NCBI GenBank assembly: GCA_036898135.1
Contig: CM072515.1
Span: forward strand, 46,065,004 to 46,129,003
Reading direction: 5' to 3'
DNA: 64,000 nucleotides
From: Oncomelania hupensis
Lineage: Eukaryota > Mollusca > Gastropoda > Littorinimorpha > Pomatiopsidae
This document shows, one piece after another, positions 1-9,128 of the stretch (position 1 is the stretch's first letter; every line of letters begins with the position of its first letter). A program made the translations under genes and the position numbers. The notes beneath the pieces were generated by a model. That model was given only the letters and a program-made list of their open reading frames with translations. It ran no database searches and was not told the origin of the DNA.

Positions 1-54
1 TAAAATTGTTCCGGCAAATTTTGATATTTAGCGTTAGACATTCTGGCCACTGTC

Positions 55-836
55 ATGGGTTGCCGCCCAGTCTCCAGTAGACTCATTACCATCCGTTTTA
101 GAGCAGCCCCTTTCAACATCACCGTCATCCAAGCCTATGCCCCAACATCACACTATGACGACAGTGAAGTCGAGGATTTCTATGAACTTTTGCAGGCTGT
201 CCTTGACCAAGTGCCGAGGAAGGACATAGTCATAGTGCAAGGCAACGTGAATGCCAAGGTTGACCAAGATGCGTACCACAACTGGGGAGACACATGTGGA
301 CCCCACTGCAACAACGAGGCAAACGGCAGAGGTCTGAGACTCTTGGAGGTTGCCAGATACAACAAATCTGATACTGGCAAACACGCTAGGTCCCCACAAA
401 AAATTCAGACGATGGACCTGGCACAGTTCCAGGCCACCTTTCTAGGAGCAGACATCGGAAGTGACCAAGATCTCGTGATGTCGTCTTGTCGGCTTCACTT
501 GAAGAGGGTAAACAAGGCGAAGTGCTCCAGAATGAAGTTCAACCTAAACAAATTGCAAGACCCGGAGGTGGCAGAAATATTCCAAGCCACAATTGGAGGA
601 AATTTGCACCACTGCTCATGTTGGGAGCTGGTGAAGTAGATACCGACACCATGACTACCACCTTCAACTCAGCAATGACAGATGCCTCCACTGAGATCCT
701 TGGCAAGCACCGCCCAAAGAAGAATCCGTGTATCACACCTGAAATTTCGGACCTGTGTGGCAAACGACGAGAGATGAAAAGTAAAAAAACATACCTCTTA
801 AGGAGCTGATGCCTACCGAAAAATCAACAGTGACAC
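55..836 (+). pseudogene. LINE family 1 endonuclease domain (APE type)
   Basis: The reading frame 55-639 shows the APE-type landmarks VIQAYAPTS, then the catalytic GDWNA region read here as QGNVNAKV, then GSDQDLV where family members have SDHDLV. The Asp of GDWNA and the His of SDH are therefore both replaced. A frame change near 600-640 moves the continuation (TTTFNSAMTDASTEILGK) into the next frame, ending at stops near 806-830. This domain nicks target DNA for target-primed reverse transcription in active relatives. Here it is inactivated. Confidence 0.85.
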
Positions 837-1011
837 CCGAAAAGGCATGCGCATAGCAAAGGAGAACTAGATCAAAGATCAATGCCAGGAAACAGAGAAC
901 AGTCTGAACAAGAACAACAGCAAGAAGGCCTTCGAGACTGTGAAGCGGCTGACAAGTGTTAAACAGCCCAAGGTCCCCACGATCCAAAGCAAGTCTGGCT
1001 TGTGCCTTACA

Positions 1012-1686
1012 GAAGAACAAGAAGTCTTGGATTGATGGACAGAGTACTGCTCTGACCTTTACAACCACACACCAAATGGATACCTATCAATTCTAGCATG
1101 CCCCCAGAACAGAGAAGAAGAAGAAATCCTCCCAATTCTCCGAGAAGAAGTTGAGGCAGCAGTGCAATCGCTGAAGAAGGGGAAGTCAGCGGGAGTAGAC
1201 AACATACCCGCAGAATTCCTTCAAGCAGGAGGAGAAGCGATGATTGACGCACTCACCGTTATCTGTAACAGGATCTGGCAGAGTGGAGAGTGGCCAACAC
1301 CATGGATTCAGTCGCTTGTCATCACTCTTCCCAAAAAGGGTAACCTTCAGGAGTGTCAAAACTACCGCACCATCTGCCTCATCAGCCATCCCAGCAAAGT
1401 CCTCCTGAAAATAATACTCAGCAGATTGAACTCCAACCTGAACATAATCATAGCTGAAGAACAAGCAGGATTCAGGACAGGGCGAAGTACCATTGAGCAG
1501 ATTTTCAACCTCAATATAATCTGCGATAAATACCTACAGCACCAACATCAACTGGTGCAGAACCTTGACACCTCCATCAGAGCCTTTGGAATGGAAATAA
1601 GTGCAGAGAAGACCAAACATTTGGCCAACAACACCAACGGCATCAACACGGATATCAAAGACCAAGGCCAATCCCTCAACACGGTA
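1012..1686 (+). pseudogene. LINE family 1 reverse transcriptase, N-terminal half, palm deleted
   Basis: The frame contains VEAAVQSLKKGKSAGVDNIP, GNLQECQNYRTICLISHPSK and IIAEEQAGFRTGRST, which are fingers/palm-entry blocks of APE-LINE RTs. The sequence jumps from the AEEQAGFR region plus about 25 residues straight to the post-catalytic block FGMEISAEKTK, so motifs A to C including FADD are lost by deletion. An in-frame stop precedes the start at about 1,035 (EVLD*WTEYCSDLY). Confidence 0.88.
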
Positions 1687-1984
1687 AAAAAGATAAAGGT
1701 GGTGGTCCCATAGCCTTGTGGTCGTAGCAGGTAGGGAAGCGTGATGCTGGAGATCACACTTATTTTGGGCCAGCGCAATGAGGGTGATGCCAATCTCTCT
1801 CCCTCGCTGCTTTGCCTTCCCCACCCTTAAGAGAGTAGGTACTCAGTCACAGTTGAGTCAATTGGGGACATTGTTATTTGTCGCTTCACGGTTTGCGGTC
1901 ACCCATCCAAGTGCTAACCGCACTGGACGGTGCTTAACTTGCGACACAGTAGCGAGTGCTCCAACCACTGCGCTATCCGACATC
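1687..1984 (-). mobile_element. SINE with tRNA-like and 5S rRNA-like promoter head, inserted in LINE copy 1
   Basis: The insert is flanked by a 10-bp target duplication CAACACGGTA (1,677-1,686 and 1,985-1,994) and splits the LINE frame exactly there. Read on the minus strand, it opens with a tRNA box-A-like GATAGCGCAGTGGTTGG, then AAGTTAAGCACCG and TTAGCACTTGGATGGGTGA. The last two match box A and box C of the 5S rRNA internal promoter almost perfectly. The 3' end is a T-rich CTTTATCTTTTT tail. About 298 bp, no coding capacity. Identity to a named SINE family was not checked. Confidence 0.8.
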
Positions 1985-1994
1985 CAACACGGTA

Positions 1995-2392
1995 CATAGC
2001 TTCAAATATTTAGGAGCAATTGTATAAAACAATGGGTCCCGCAGACCTACAACGAAGAATACTAAGCATGGTGATGAGGTGCTACAGAAGACTTCTGGGT
2101 ATTTCCTACACCCAGCACATCACCAACGACGAAGTCCGACAGACCATCACGCAAGCCATTTGGACAACACGATAACATGCTCACAGTGGAGAAGAAACGG
2201 AAACTCCGATGGTATAGCCTCGTCCCCAGAGCATCAGGCCTTGCAAAGACCATCCTGCAAGGCTACACTGCAAGGAGACAGAAGAAAAAGAGATGGGAAG
2301 ACAACATTCGAGAATGGACTGGCTTGACACTGAGCGAAGCCAATAGGGTTGCTGAGGACAGAGAAAGGTGGAGTACGCTGGTTAAACAATAA
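1995..2392 (+). pseudogene. LINE family 1 RT C-terminal (thumb/connection) region
   Basis: After the SINE the RT continues in pieces: HSFKYLGAIV, then a deletion, then MRCYRRLLGISYTQHITNDE, RQTITQAI and finally RWEDNIREWTGLTLSEA with EDRERWSTLV. The last block is the conserved C-terminal signature of this family and recurs at 5.0, 9.25, 50.4 and 60.8 kb. Confidence 0.85.
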
Positions 2393-2446
2393 TATGTGGT
2401 GTCCCAACGACTTTCGACTTACGGGAAAGGATAGGATATGATAGGA

Positions 2447-2999
2447 ATCGTCTTAAAGAAATAAGGATTCCAAGCTGTATGGATACACAAATATATATGG
2501 CCATCTCTTTGATAATTTTATTTATGTTAAATTCTCAAACGCTTATCATTGGCGTCACTATTCACAAAGGATGATACATGACTCATAAGGAATCATCTGA
2601 TGAATGAAGTAAAACCAGAGAAAAAAACTATAACCACTACAGTACATCATCCATCGAAGAAATGCTTTCATTGTAAATAACGATGTCAATAAATCATTAA
2701 CAAAATATTATTAGTTGCTTCCTTGTTCTTCGCAACCTTCACAAAACCCACCCGAAACCCCAGAACATTTCTCCAATGTGAACAACGTCAATAGATACAT
2801 ACACAACATTTAAGAGTTCAGTTGCAACAAAATATTTTCCACAGCGTTAAAGAGCAGATTCTTGATTAAGGATCAAATCTAAATCTTGTTTAAGAGCATT
2901 TACCATAGATATCATGTCAAATCAATTCATTATGGCTTTATATTCTACAATAAAATATATAAGAAAATATAACATCTGACAATGATTTAAATACAATAA
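2447..2999. other. AT-rich sequence without recognised features
   Basis: About 550 bp of AT-rich DNA following the LINE tail. No open frame of note, RNA gene or repeat was recognised. Confidence 0.5.
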
Positions 3000-4470
3000 A
3001 ATTAAACAGTCAAAACCAAGATGGCAAACCATTCAAATGTATTTCCAAACATTCATTTATTTTCAAAAGTATCAACATTTTTGTTGTCGGTGTTGTGACT
3101 CGGCTTTAGGCTAACAAAACAAACACACACAAAAACTTGGAATGATAGGCCACGATCTAAAGTATCTGTAAACAAAAAATTATTTAAGTCGGCTCCGCCA
3201 ATTTTGAGATTGATTGATTGATTGATTTATTGTTGCTTTAGGTCCAGCGGACTCTTCCGAGCCAAATCAGGACCGGACAACCCCCGATCCGCATAAAAGA
3301 TCTGCTGAAACAACCCCAGTGGGAAAATTGAATGCCCTCCACCGGCCAGTCACTTTACAATAAAGACATCCCACGCGGGGGACGGTTGAGGGTTGACCTC
3401 AACTACGCGAACCCCCGGTTACAAAAACAAAATAGAATACAAACATCATTATAAATCATCAACAAAACACATACATATAAAATGCCTTTAGTGCTAAATA
3501 GTACAATCATAGGAAGCTCTAGTGACCACCCGGCAGAAAGCGTCCAACACTCCCAAGCTGATCCAACAGACCTCATACACAAACAAGGAGTCTTGTCCAG
3601 GAAGAGTTTTCAAGAAAAAAGGTAGGTCATTGATCTAGCGAAGAAGAAGATAGTATAGCAGAGTGAAGGACAGAGCAGGAATAGGAAAGAGTAAATGAGG
3701 AAGACAGCGACAGTGGGAATTTAAAGCACTAAATTTCCATAAAGTGGGGAATACTATTTATACTGAAAACCCCCGGCACTCCAACGGGGGTACTGTTGCC
3801 GCAGTGAATCTGTCTTGCCTATAAAGGAAAGACAGGTTTTCAACTGTGGCTTTCACTGTTCCCTTTATAGGTTTGAACAATCTACAGTGGCAAGATTGCT
3901 CATGACCCCAAGGGGTGCCAATTTTGAGATACAGTGCAACACGATTTTAGAAAATGATGAAGCGCCGCCACATTGACCTTGACCTTTGAGAAAGTATAAA
4001 TACGATGATTACAAATACTTAGCAGCAGTCAAGGTATCCGCAAAGTAAAAATGATGAATTTTGGTTCAGTTATTTTTTTTTTAGATAAAGCAAAAAAAAA
4101 GTGTTTTAAATATATATGTTAAAAAGTAAAATTCGGAGCGACGAACCGACCGACAACTGGACTGCAACTGAAGGATGGTGATGTAAATGTATACCAAACT
4201 CAACAAAATCGTTTCAGCCATTTTGAGATACTGAGCAAAACGTGTTTAGCAACAAAATTACTCCAGTGACCTTGACCTTTGCGATAGAGCAAATATGATG
4301 GCACGGGAAGCAGGCCACTCACATAGGTAATATTCTAATGACGTTTGGTCAAAATCCGTTCAGTGGTTCTTGAGATATGGCTTCCAACGGACCGACCGAC
4401 CGACATTTTTGCTCGTTCTGATTCTCGGTTATTTCAAAGTATTGGTCTGGAAATACAAAAATTACAGTGA
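3000..4470 (+). repeat. Dispersed repeat R, copy R5 (interrupted)
   Basis: Matches the tail half of repeat R seen at 9.1-11 kb: AAGATGGCAAACCATTCAAA, the GACCTTGACCTTTG stretch, GGTCAAAATCCGTTCAGTGG and the ACCGACCGACCGACA block. A LINE 3' end interrupts it at 3,211-3,916. No coding capacity. Repeat R occurs at least six times in the window; its class is unknown. Confidence 0.65.
3211..3916 (-). mobile_element. 5'-truncated LINE 3' end (family 2) with 14-bp target duplication
   Basis: The duplication GCCAATTTTGAGAT at 3,197-3,210 and 3,917-3,930 brackets the insert. On the minus strand it ends GGCTCGGAAGAGTCCGCTGG, then ACCTAAAGCAACAATAAATCA and an ATCA-repeat tail. The same terminal sequence follows a coding 3' end at 31,035-31,085, so this is the 3' UTR of that LINE. 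Related UTR pieces lie at 12.2-13.0, 32.74-32.86 and 36.18-36.49 kb. Confidence 0.82.
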
Positions 4471-4743
4471 AGTTCTACAAAGCACTGTGCAAAGTACAAT
4501 TTGACACGATGTTAAAAGTACAGTTATTTTTTTTTTCCCAAACAATTAAAACCACGAACAACGTGCTAATAAAGGGAGACACAAGCATATGTAATTATAC
4601 ACCAAAAAGATCCTGATCCAGTACCTTTTCCCTAGTCAGACAAATTACTACTTCATGTGTTGTACACATTTTGTTTCCACCCTTCCCACACCTTCATCGT
4701 CGTCAGCAGACTTTTCTTCCCTATTGTACTATCATTGTTAATA

Positions 4744-4747
<4 letters not shown>

Positions 4748-4777
<30 letters not shown>

Positions 4778-4845
4778 ACACACACACACCCACACACACA
4801 CACCCACACACACCCACGCACACACACATACACACACACACAAGT
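4748..4845. repeat. (CA)n microsatellite
   Basis: About 95 bp of CA dinucleotides with occasional CCCA interruptions. Confidence 0.97.
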
Positions 4846-4927
4846 GAAACTAGGCGCCATGGACTGATCGACTGACCAACAACCTATTTTTTACAAGGAT
4901 GGACAGTGACTTGAATATACCAAAATT

Positions 4928-5945
4928 CAAATATCCTATCTATACTATCCTATCCCATAATTCAAAGGTCGTTGGGGCACCACAGATGATCGTTTAACCA
5001 GCGTACTCCATCTATCTCTGTCCTCAGCAACCCTGATGGTTTCGCTTAGTGTCAAACCAGTCCATTCTCGAATGTTGTCCACCCACCTCGTTTTCAGTCT
5101 CCCTCTTTTTCTACCTCCCTCTTTTTCTACCTCTTTGCACTGTGCCTGTTGTCCAATGGCTTGTGTGATGGTCTGTCGGACTTCGTCGTTGGTGATGTGC
5201 TGGGTATAGGAAATGCCCAGAAGTCTTCTGTAGCACCTCATCTCCATGCTTTGTATTCTTCGTTGTAGATCTGCTGTGAGGTTCCGTGTTTCGCAAGCGT
5301 ATAGGAAAATGGAGATGGCAAGGGAGCGCAGCAGTCTTACCTTGGAATTTAGGCTGATGGTCCTGTCTTTCCAAATGGCCTTCAACCTTGTCAGGGCCGC
5401 AGTTGTTTGTGCGATCCTGGAGAGGACTTCCTGTCGGGACCCATTGTCTGATACATTGGCTCCTAAATATTTGAAGTTATGCACTGTGTTGAGGTATTGG
5501 CCTTGGGCGTTGATGTCCGTGTTGATGCCGTTGGTGTTGTTGGTAATCATTTTGGTCTTCTCTGCACGTATTTACATTCCATTGGCTCTGGAGGCGGTGT
5601 CAAGCCTCTGTATCAGCTGTTCAAGTTCTTGTTACTCTCCAGCCAATCCATCAATTTCATCCGCAAAACGAAGGATGGAGGTTGCTCTACCCCCTATGCT
5701 GACTGTGCCTTTGTGATCTGCAAGAGCATCTGACATGATGCGCTCTAGGAAGATGTTGAAGAGTGTTGGAGAGAGTAGGCATCCCTTACGCACACCTATT
5801 GTTGTTCTGAACCAATTTCTGATGGCGCTGTTGTAGAGGACTGCACTGGTAGCCTTGTCATACAGGCTTTTGATGACTTCAATAATTTTAGGAATGATGT
5901 TGTACACTCTCATGCCTGCCCACAGGGCTGCATGCCGACTCGGTC
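4928..5945 (-). mobile_element. LINE family 1, copy 2, 5'-truncated
   Basis: Minus-strand RT from the RVWHAAL region (near 5,940) to the pentamer tail TATCCTATC at 4,934-4,955. Two long frames, 5,632-5,913 and 4,945-5,550, are separated by a frameshift near 5,600. The catalytic box reads LRFADEIDGLAGE, with the second Asp of FADD replaced by Glu. The C-terminal block DNIREWTGLTLSE is intact. The 5' end stops abruptly in TRSAFDRV-type sequence, typical of 5' truncation. Confidence 0.88.
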
Positions 5946-6235
5946 AAACGCCTTCTTGTGCCCTGTGGGTTCGGGCACTGAATAGACCCAGCGGTTCTCG
6001 GCGTGTCGTAAGAGGCGACTAACAGGGGTGATGGCAGCACTGCATCACTGGTCGAAAGTCATCTACACAGACGTCACCGGCCAGGACAGAGGAACCTCAT
6101 GTTACTACAGATTCAACGACCACGTGCTCGGGGCCAAGGCGAGCCACACTGTATTCGTGGATATCGGTTGTTGCCTACAGCCCGGAGAGGATTGGGCCCT
6201 GCCAGGACTTTCTTGCCCAAGACAGACTGCATAGA
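5946..6235. other. Junction segment of unknown origin
   Basis: Between the LINE and the gypsy pol lies a stretch with GGTTCTCGGCGTGTCGTAAG and AGGCGACTAACAGGGG, then a frame (6,028-6,234, + strand, about 68 codons) with no recognised domain. It may be the degraded region upstream of the integrase, or an unrelated repeat. Confidence 0.35.
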
Positions 6236-7190
6236 GAGGAGGGGGGCATATGGGAGACACAACGACGCGACAACGCATCGTGCTTAGGTATTGCGAGTCC
6301 TGCGTGCACTGCCAAAAGGAAATACCTAAGGGGCGGGTGCCGAAAGTTCCTGTGCAGAAACTTCGTGGTGGAAGAGCCATTTCAGAGGGTAGCGATAGAC
6401 TTGGTGGGACCCATTTCTCCAGCCTAGTGATTGTAGTTTACGCTACAAGGTACCCGGAGGCTATTCCATTGAAGAGGATCGAGAAAGAAAGCATTGCGGG
6501 AGGTGTAGTCACGGGTGGGTATCCCGAAAGAGGTCCTTACTGATCAGCGCACTCAGTTAATGTAAAACAGCATGGAGGTCAATCGGTTACTGTCCATTCT
6601 GGGAAAATCGATATCGCCTTATCACCCACAGTGTAACGGGCTGGTGGAATGATTTAAAGGCACTGTGGTTTCCATGTTGAAGAAACTGACGACAGAGTGA
6701 CCGCGTTGTGGGCACTCGGTACATATCCGCGTTGCTTTTTGTGTATCGCAAAGGGCCACAGGAGTCGACGGGATTTTCACAGTTGGAGCTTCTGTGTGGG
6801 AAGACCGTTAGACGGCCGATGTCTGTTCTTCGCGATCTGTGGACTAACGTACAGTTAGGGGAAGAGATCAAAGATGCCAGTCAGTATGTCGTTGATCTGA
6901 AGAACAGGATAGAAGAGACGTGTAAGTTAGTGCAACAGAACATCGAAGGTGCGACCAAACATTAGAAACGGCACTTTGACCGAAAGACCAAGCCGAGATC
7001 CTTCAAGCCTGGCGAGAAGGTTTATTGTTGTTGCTTCCAGTCAAGCACAACAAACTACAAATGGCATTGCAGCGTCCTTTTGAATTGCTGGAACTGGTAT
7101 GGGGGTGTGACTACAGGATACGCGCAGCTTCCAAAAGCAAACTGTACCACGAGAACCTACTCAAGACGTTTCAAGAGTTCACGAGAGAGT
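6236..7190 (+). pseudogene. Ty3/gypsy integrase, heavily frameshifted
   Basis: Recognisable blocks in order: LRYCESCVHCQKEIPKGRVPK (zinc-finger exit; 6,285-6,350), PFQRVAIDLVG (6,379-6,411, first catalytic Asp), YATRYPEAIPL (6,442-6,474), the CNGLVE-like glutamate region read with a stop (about 6,630-6,660), TGFSQLELLCGKTVRRPM (about 6,768-6,820) and KPGEKV-like sequence near 7,005. They fall in several frames with stops. The same blocks are intact in the element at 21.7-24.6 kb. Importantly, RT sequence follows downstream of this integrase. Confidence 0.82.
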
Positions 7191-7222
7191 GACTATCTTT
7201 ACGGTGGTAGTAGAAGAAGGGG

Positions 7223-7860
7223 GTGAGGGGGAAATGTAAGTTGCTAGGGGATGTCCCTACGGTTCCACTGGTAGCATCCGGAGGTCCGGAGGACGTGCAC
7301 CATCCGAGATGTCCTGAAATACATCAAGAAGTGAGGGATATTGCTAGGGAGTTCAGCGACGTCTTGACAGACTTTACCTTACTCACTACTTTGGACACGT
7401 GTAGTATCCGGCTGACGGACGACACACCAGTAAGGACGAAACAGTACCCACTACCTCACTCTCAACTAGAAGTAGAGACTATGTTAGATATGGGAGTCAT
7501 CGAATGTACGAATTCTCTTTACAGTTCACTAATTGTACTAGTCAAAAAGAAAGAAGGGACTATCCGATTCTGTGTAGAATTCCGGAAGCTACATCAGATG
7601 GTCATTTTTAACGCAGAGCCGATGCCAGCCATTGCGTACTCGTTTTTCGTTGTTGGCGAAGGCCAGGTACTTGAATAAGCTGAATTTAGTTACAGGATAT
7701 TGGCAGGTCCCCATGAGTAGCGAGGACCAAGAGAAAACATCTTTCACTACACTTGCACGACAGGCGAGCTATGCCATTCGGGCTCAAAACGGCCGGGACC
7801 ATCTTTTCGAGGGTGGTTCGCAAGTTGCTAGAACCTTTGTGTTTGCCAGACGTTAGCAAC
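7223..7860 (+). pseudogene. Ty3/gypsy reverse transcriptase N-terminal half, located downstream of integrase
   Basis: The frame 7,223-7,678 gives IRLTDDTPVRTKQYPLPHS, MLDMGVIECTNSLYSSLIVL, VKKKEGTIRFCVEFRKLHQ and AEPMPAI, the fingers and motif-1/2 region of gypsy RTs. A frameshift near 7,650 moves KLNLVTGYWQVPMSSEDQEK, motif A-adjacent sequence, into the next frame (7,632-7,856). The YxDD palm motif is not reached. The order integrase then RT matches the better preserved copies at 21.7-24.6 and 55.3-59.2 kb. Confidence 0.85.
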
Positions 7861-8147
7861 TTCATGGGCATATCATGGTAGCTACTGACACAAAAGAAAT
7901 GCATTTCAATGTCTGATTTTTAATTTTTTAATTTGATTTTTTACACTTTGTTGTCCCTTTTTATCGGGAAACTCTGGGCCGCCTGTCCTGGGGAAAGCGT
8001 AGACGCAGCCTGTGGCGCGCCCAAACTGGACGAGTTGTTCTGTTAGCAGCTAGACAAAAGAAGTGCTATTTGAGTTTCCAACAGCTGGAACATCGGGGTC
8101 ACACTTTGGGGAATGGACAGAGAGGCTTACGTCCTGAAAGGGATAAA

Positions 8148-8378
8148 TAGCCCAATTATGCAAATTCACCTCTGATGGTAACCTTGATACCAGCTAAGCC
8201 AATCCCCATTTGTTTCCCTCTCCCTAGTAGGTACACCCCATCCCTTCGCACCACAAGTTTATTAATAGCTGTCAGAGAGAAACTGACCGGATAATTGTCT
8301 CTTCGAACGGAATAGACGAGTTCATCACTATTTTAAATATCTGTTCACGTGCAAACACGTAGTCTCGAACTATTTCTC

Positions 8379-8431
<53 letters not shown>

Positions 8432-8907
8432 ACGCGTTGTTTTTATTTTACTTTCTTCTTTTTTTTTTTACTTGCACGTGACTTTTTTTTTTCCCTCCTC
8501 CAAACTGATTTTTTTCTCTCATTGTTTTAGATTGCTGCAGGCATTTATTTACCTTTTAATCGACAGCTACTATATTGTGTAAAGTTTACTCTTGGGTGCA
8601 TGTATCTGTTTCTCGTTAGTTAGTTCATTCATTTCTTTCTTTATTACTTTTTTTTCTTGTTCGACGTTATTGCATTTTTTTGTCTGTTATGCTATAGTTA
8701 TATATTTGTTCTCTTTTCATTGTTGAAAAGATTAATTTATGTGCTTCTGCTTTTTTTTATTGCTTTGTACTTGTTTCTGTTCGCCAGACATTTCATTGTT
8801 GTCATTTGTCAAAGGGTAGCACTTATTTAAGCTTTGCTATTGTGTGCCCTTTATGTTCTCCATGCCTGGTTTACTTGTTTCGTGAATAATAAAATTCTGT
8901 TTAAACC
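8148..8907 (+). mobile_element. Retroposon-like insertion with 11-bp target duplication
   Basis: AAAGGGATAAA (8,137-8,147) and AAAGGGACAAA (8,908-8,918) flank a 760-bp insert that is absent from the duplicate at 60,472-60,483, where the site reads through without it. It contains a (TG)n run and ends GAATAATAAAATTCTGTTTAAA. No coding frame was recognised; it could be a 5'-truncated LINE 3' UTR or a SINE-like element. Confidence 0.75.
8380..8431. repeat. (TG)n microsatellite
   Basis: About 50 bp of TG dinucleotides inside the retroposon-like insertion. Confidence 0.97.
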
Positions 8908-8960
8908 AAAGGGACAAAATGCAACGCTTTCAGGATACACTCCAGGTGCAAGAAAAAAAG

Positions 8961-9128
8961 GCAAGTTATGTCATTTCTAGGGTTGGTAAATCATTACCGC
9001 AGATTTGTCCCAGATTTGTCCCAAATTTTGCTGCCATAGCGTCAACCTTAACAGACTTGACAAAAGGAGGGAAGAGAGGACTTGTGACGTGGAGCGGCGC
9101 GTGTGAAGAAGCGCTTAGGGCACTGTGA
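8961..9128 (+). pseudogene. Ty3/gypsy RT/RNase H connection fragment
   Basis: The frame reads VPNFAAIASTLTDLTKGGKRG followed by VTWSGACEEALRAL. This is the segment that joins RT to RNase H in gypsy polyproteins (normally RRFVPNFA...PLTDLTKK...W...CEEAF..LK). It shows that the ancestral element had at least the start of this region. The duplicate lies at 60,555-60,692. Confidence 0.8.

Larger units (their letters stand above)
1..2446 (+). mobile_element. APE-type non-LTR retrotransposon (LINE family 1), copy 1, degenerate
   Basis: Endonuclease and reverse-transcriptase pieces follow each other in several frames and are cut by the window edge on the left. The endonuclease resembles the type annotated as craniofacial development protein 2-like, and the whole resembles RTE-like elements; that clade call is from memory. 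The 3' end at 2,418-2,445 is a run of GGATA-like pentamers, the same tail seen on the other copies of this family in the window. The RT palm including the catalytic FADD box is missing: the reading passes from YLQHQHQ directly to LVQNLDTS near 1,555. A SINE splits the body at 1,687-1,984. The element cannot be active. Confidence 0.88.

Noticed and set aside
1861..1984. 5S rRNA gene
   Set aside because: Only the internal promoter part matches. It is embedded in a 298-bp insert with a target duplication and tRNA-like head, so it is a SINE.
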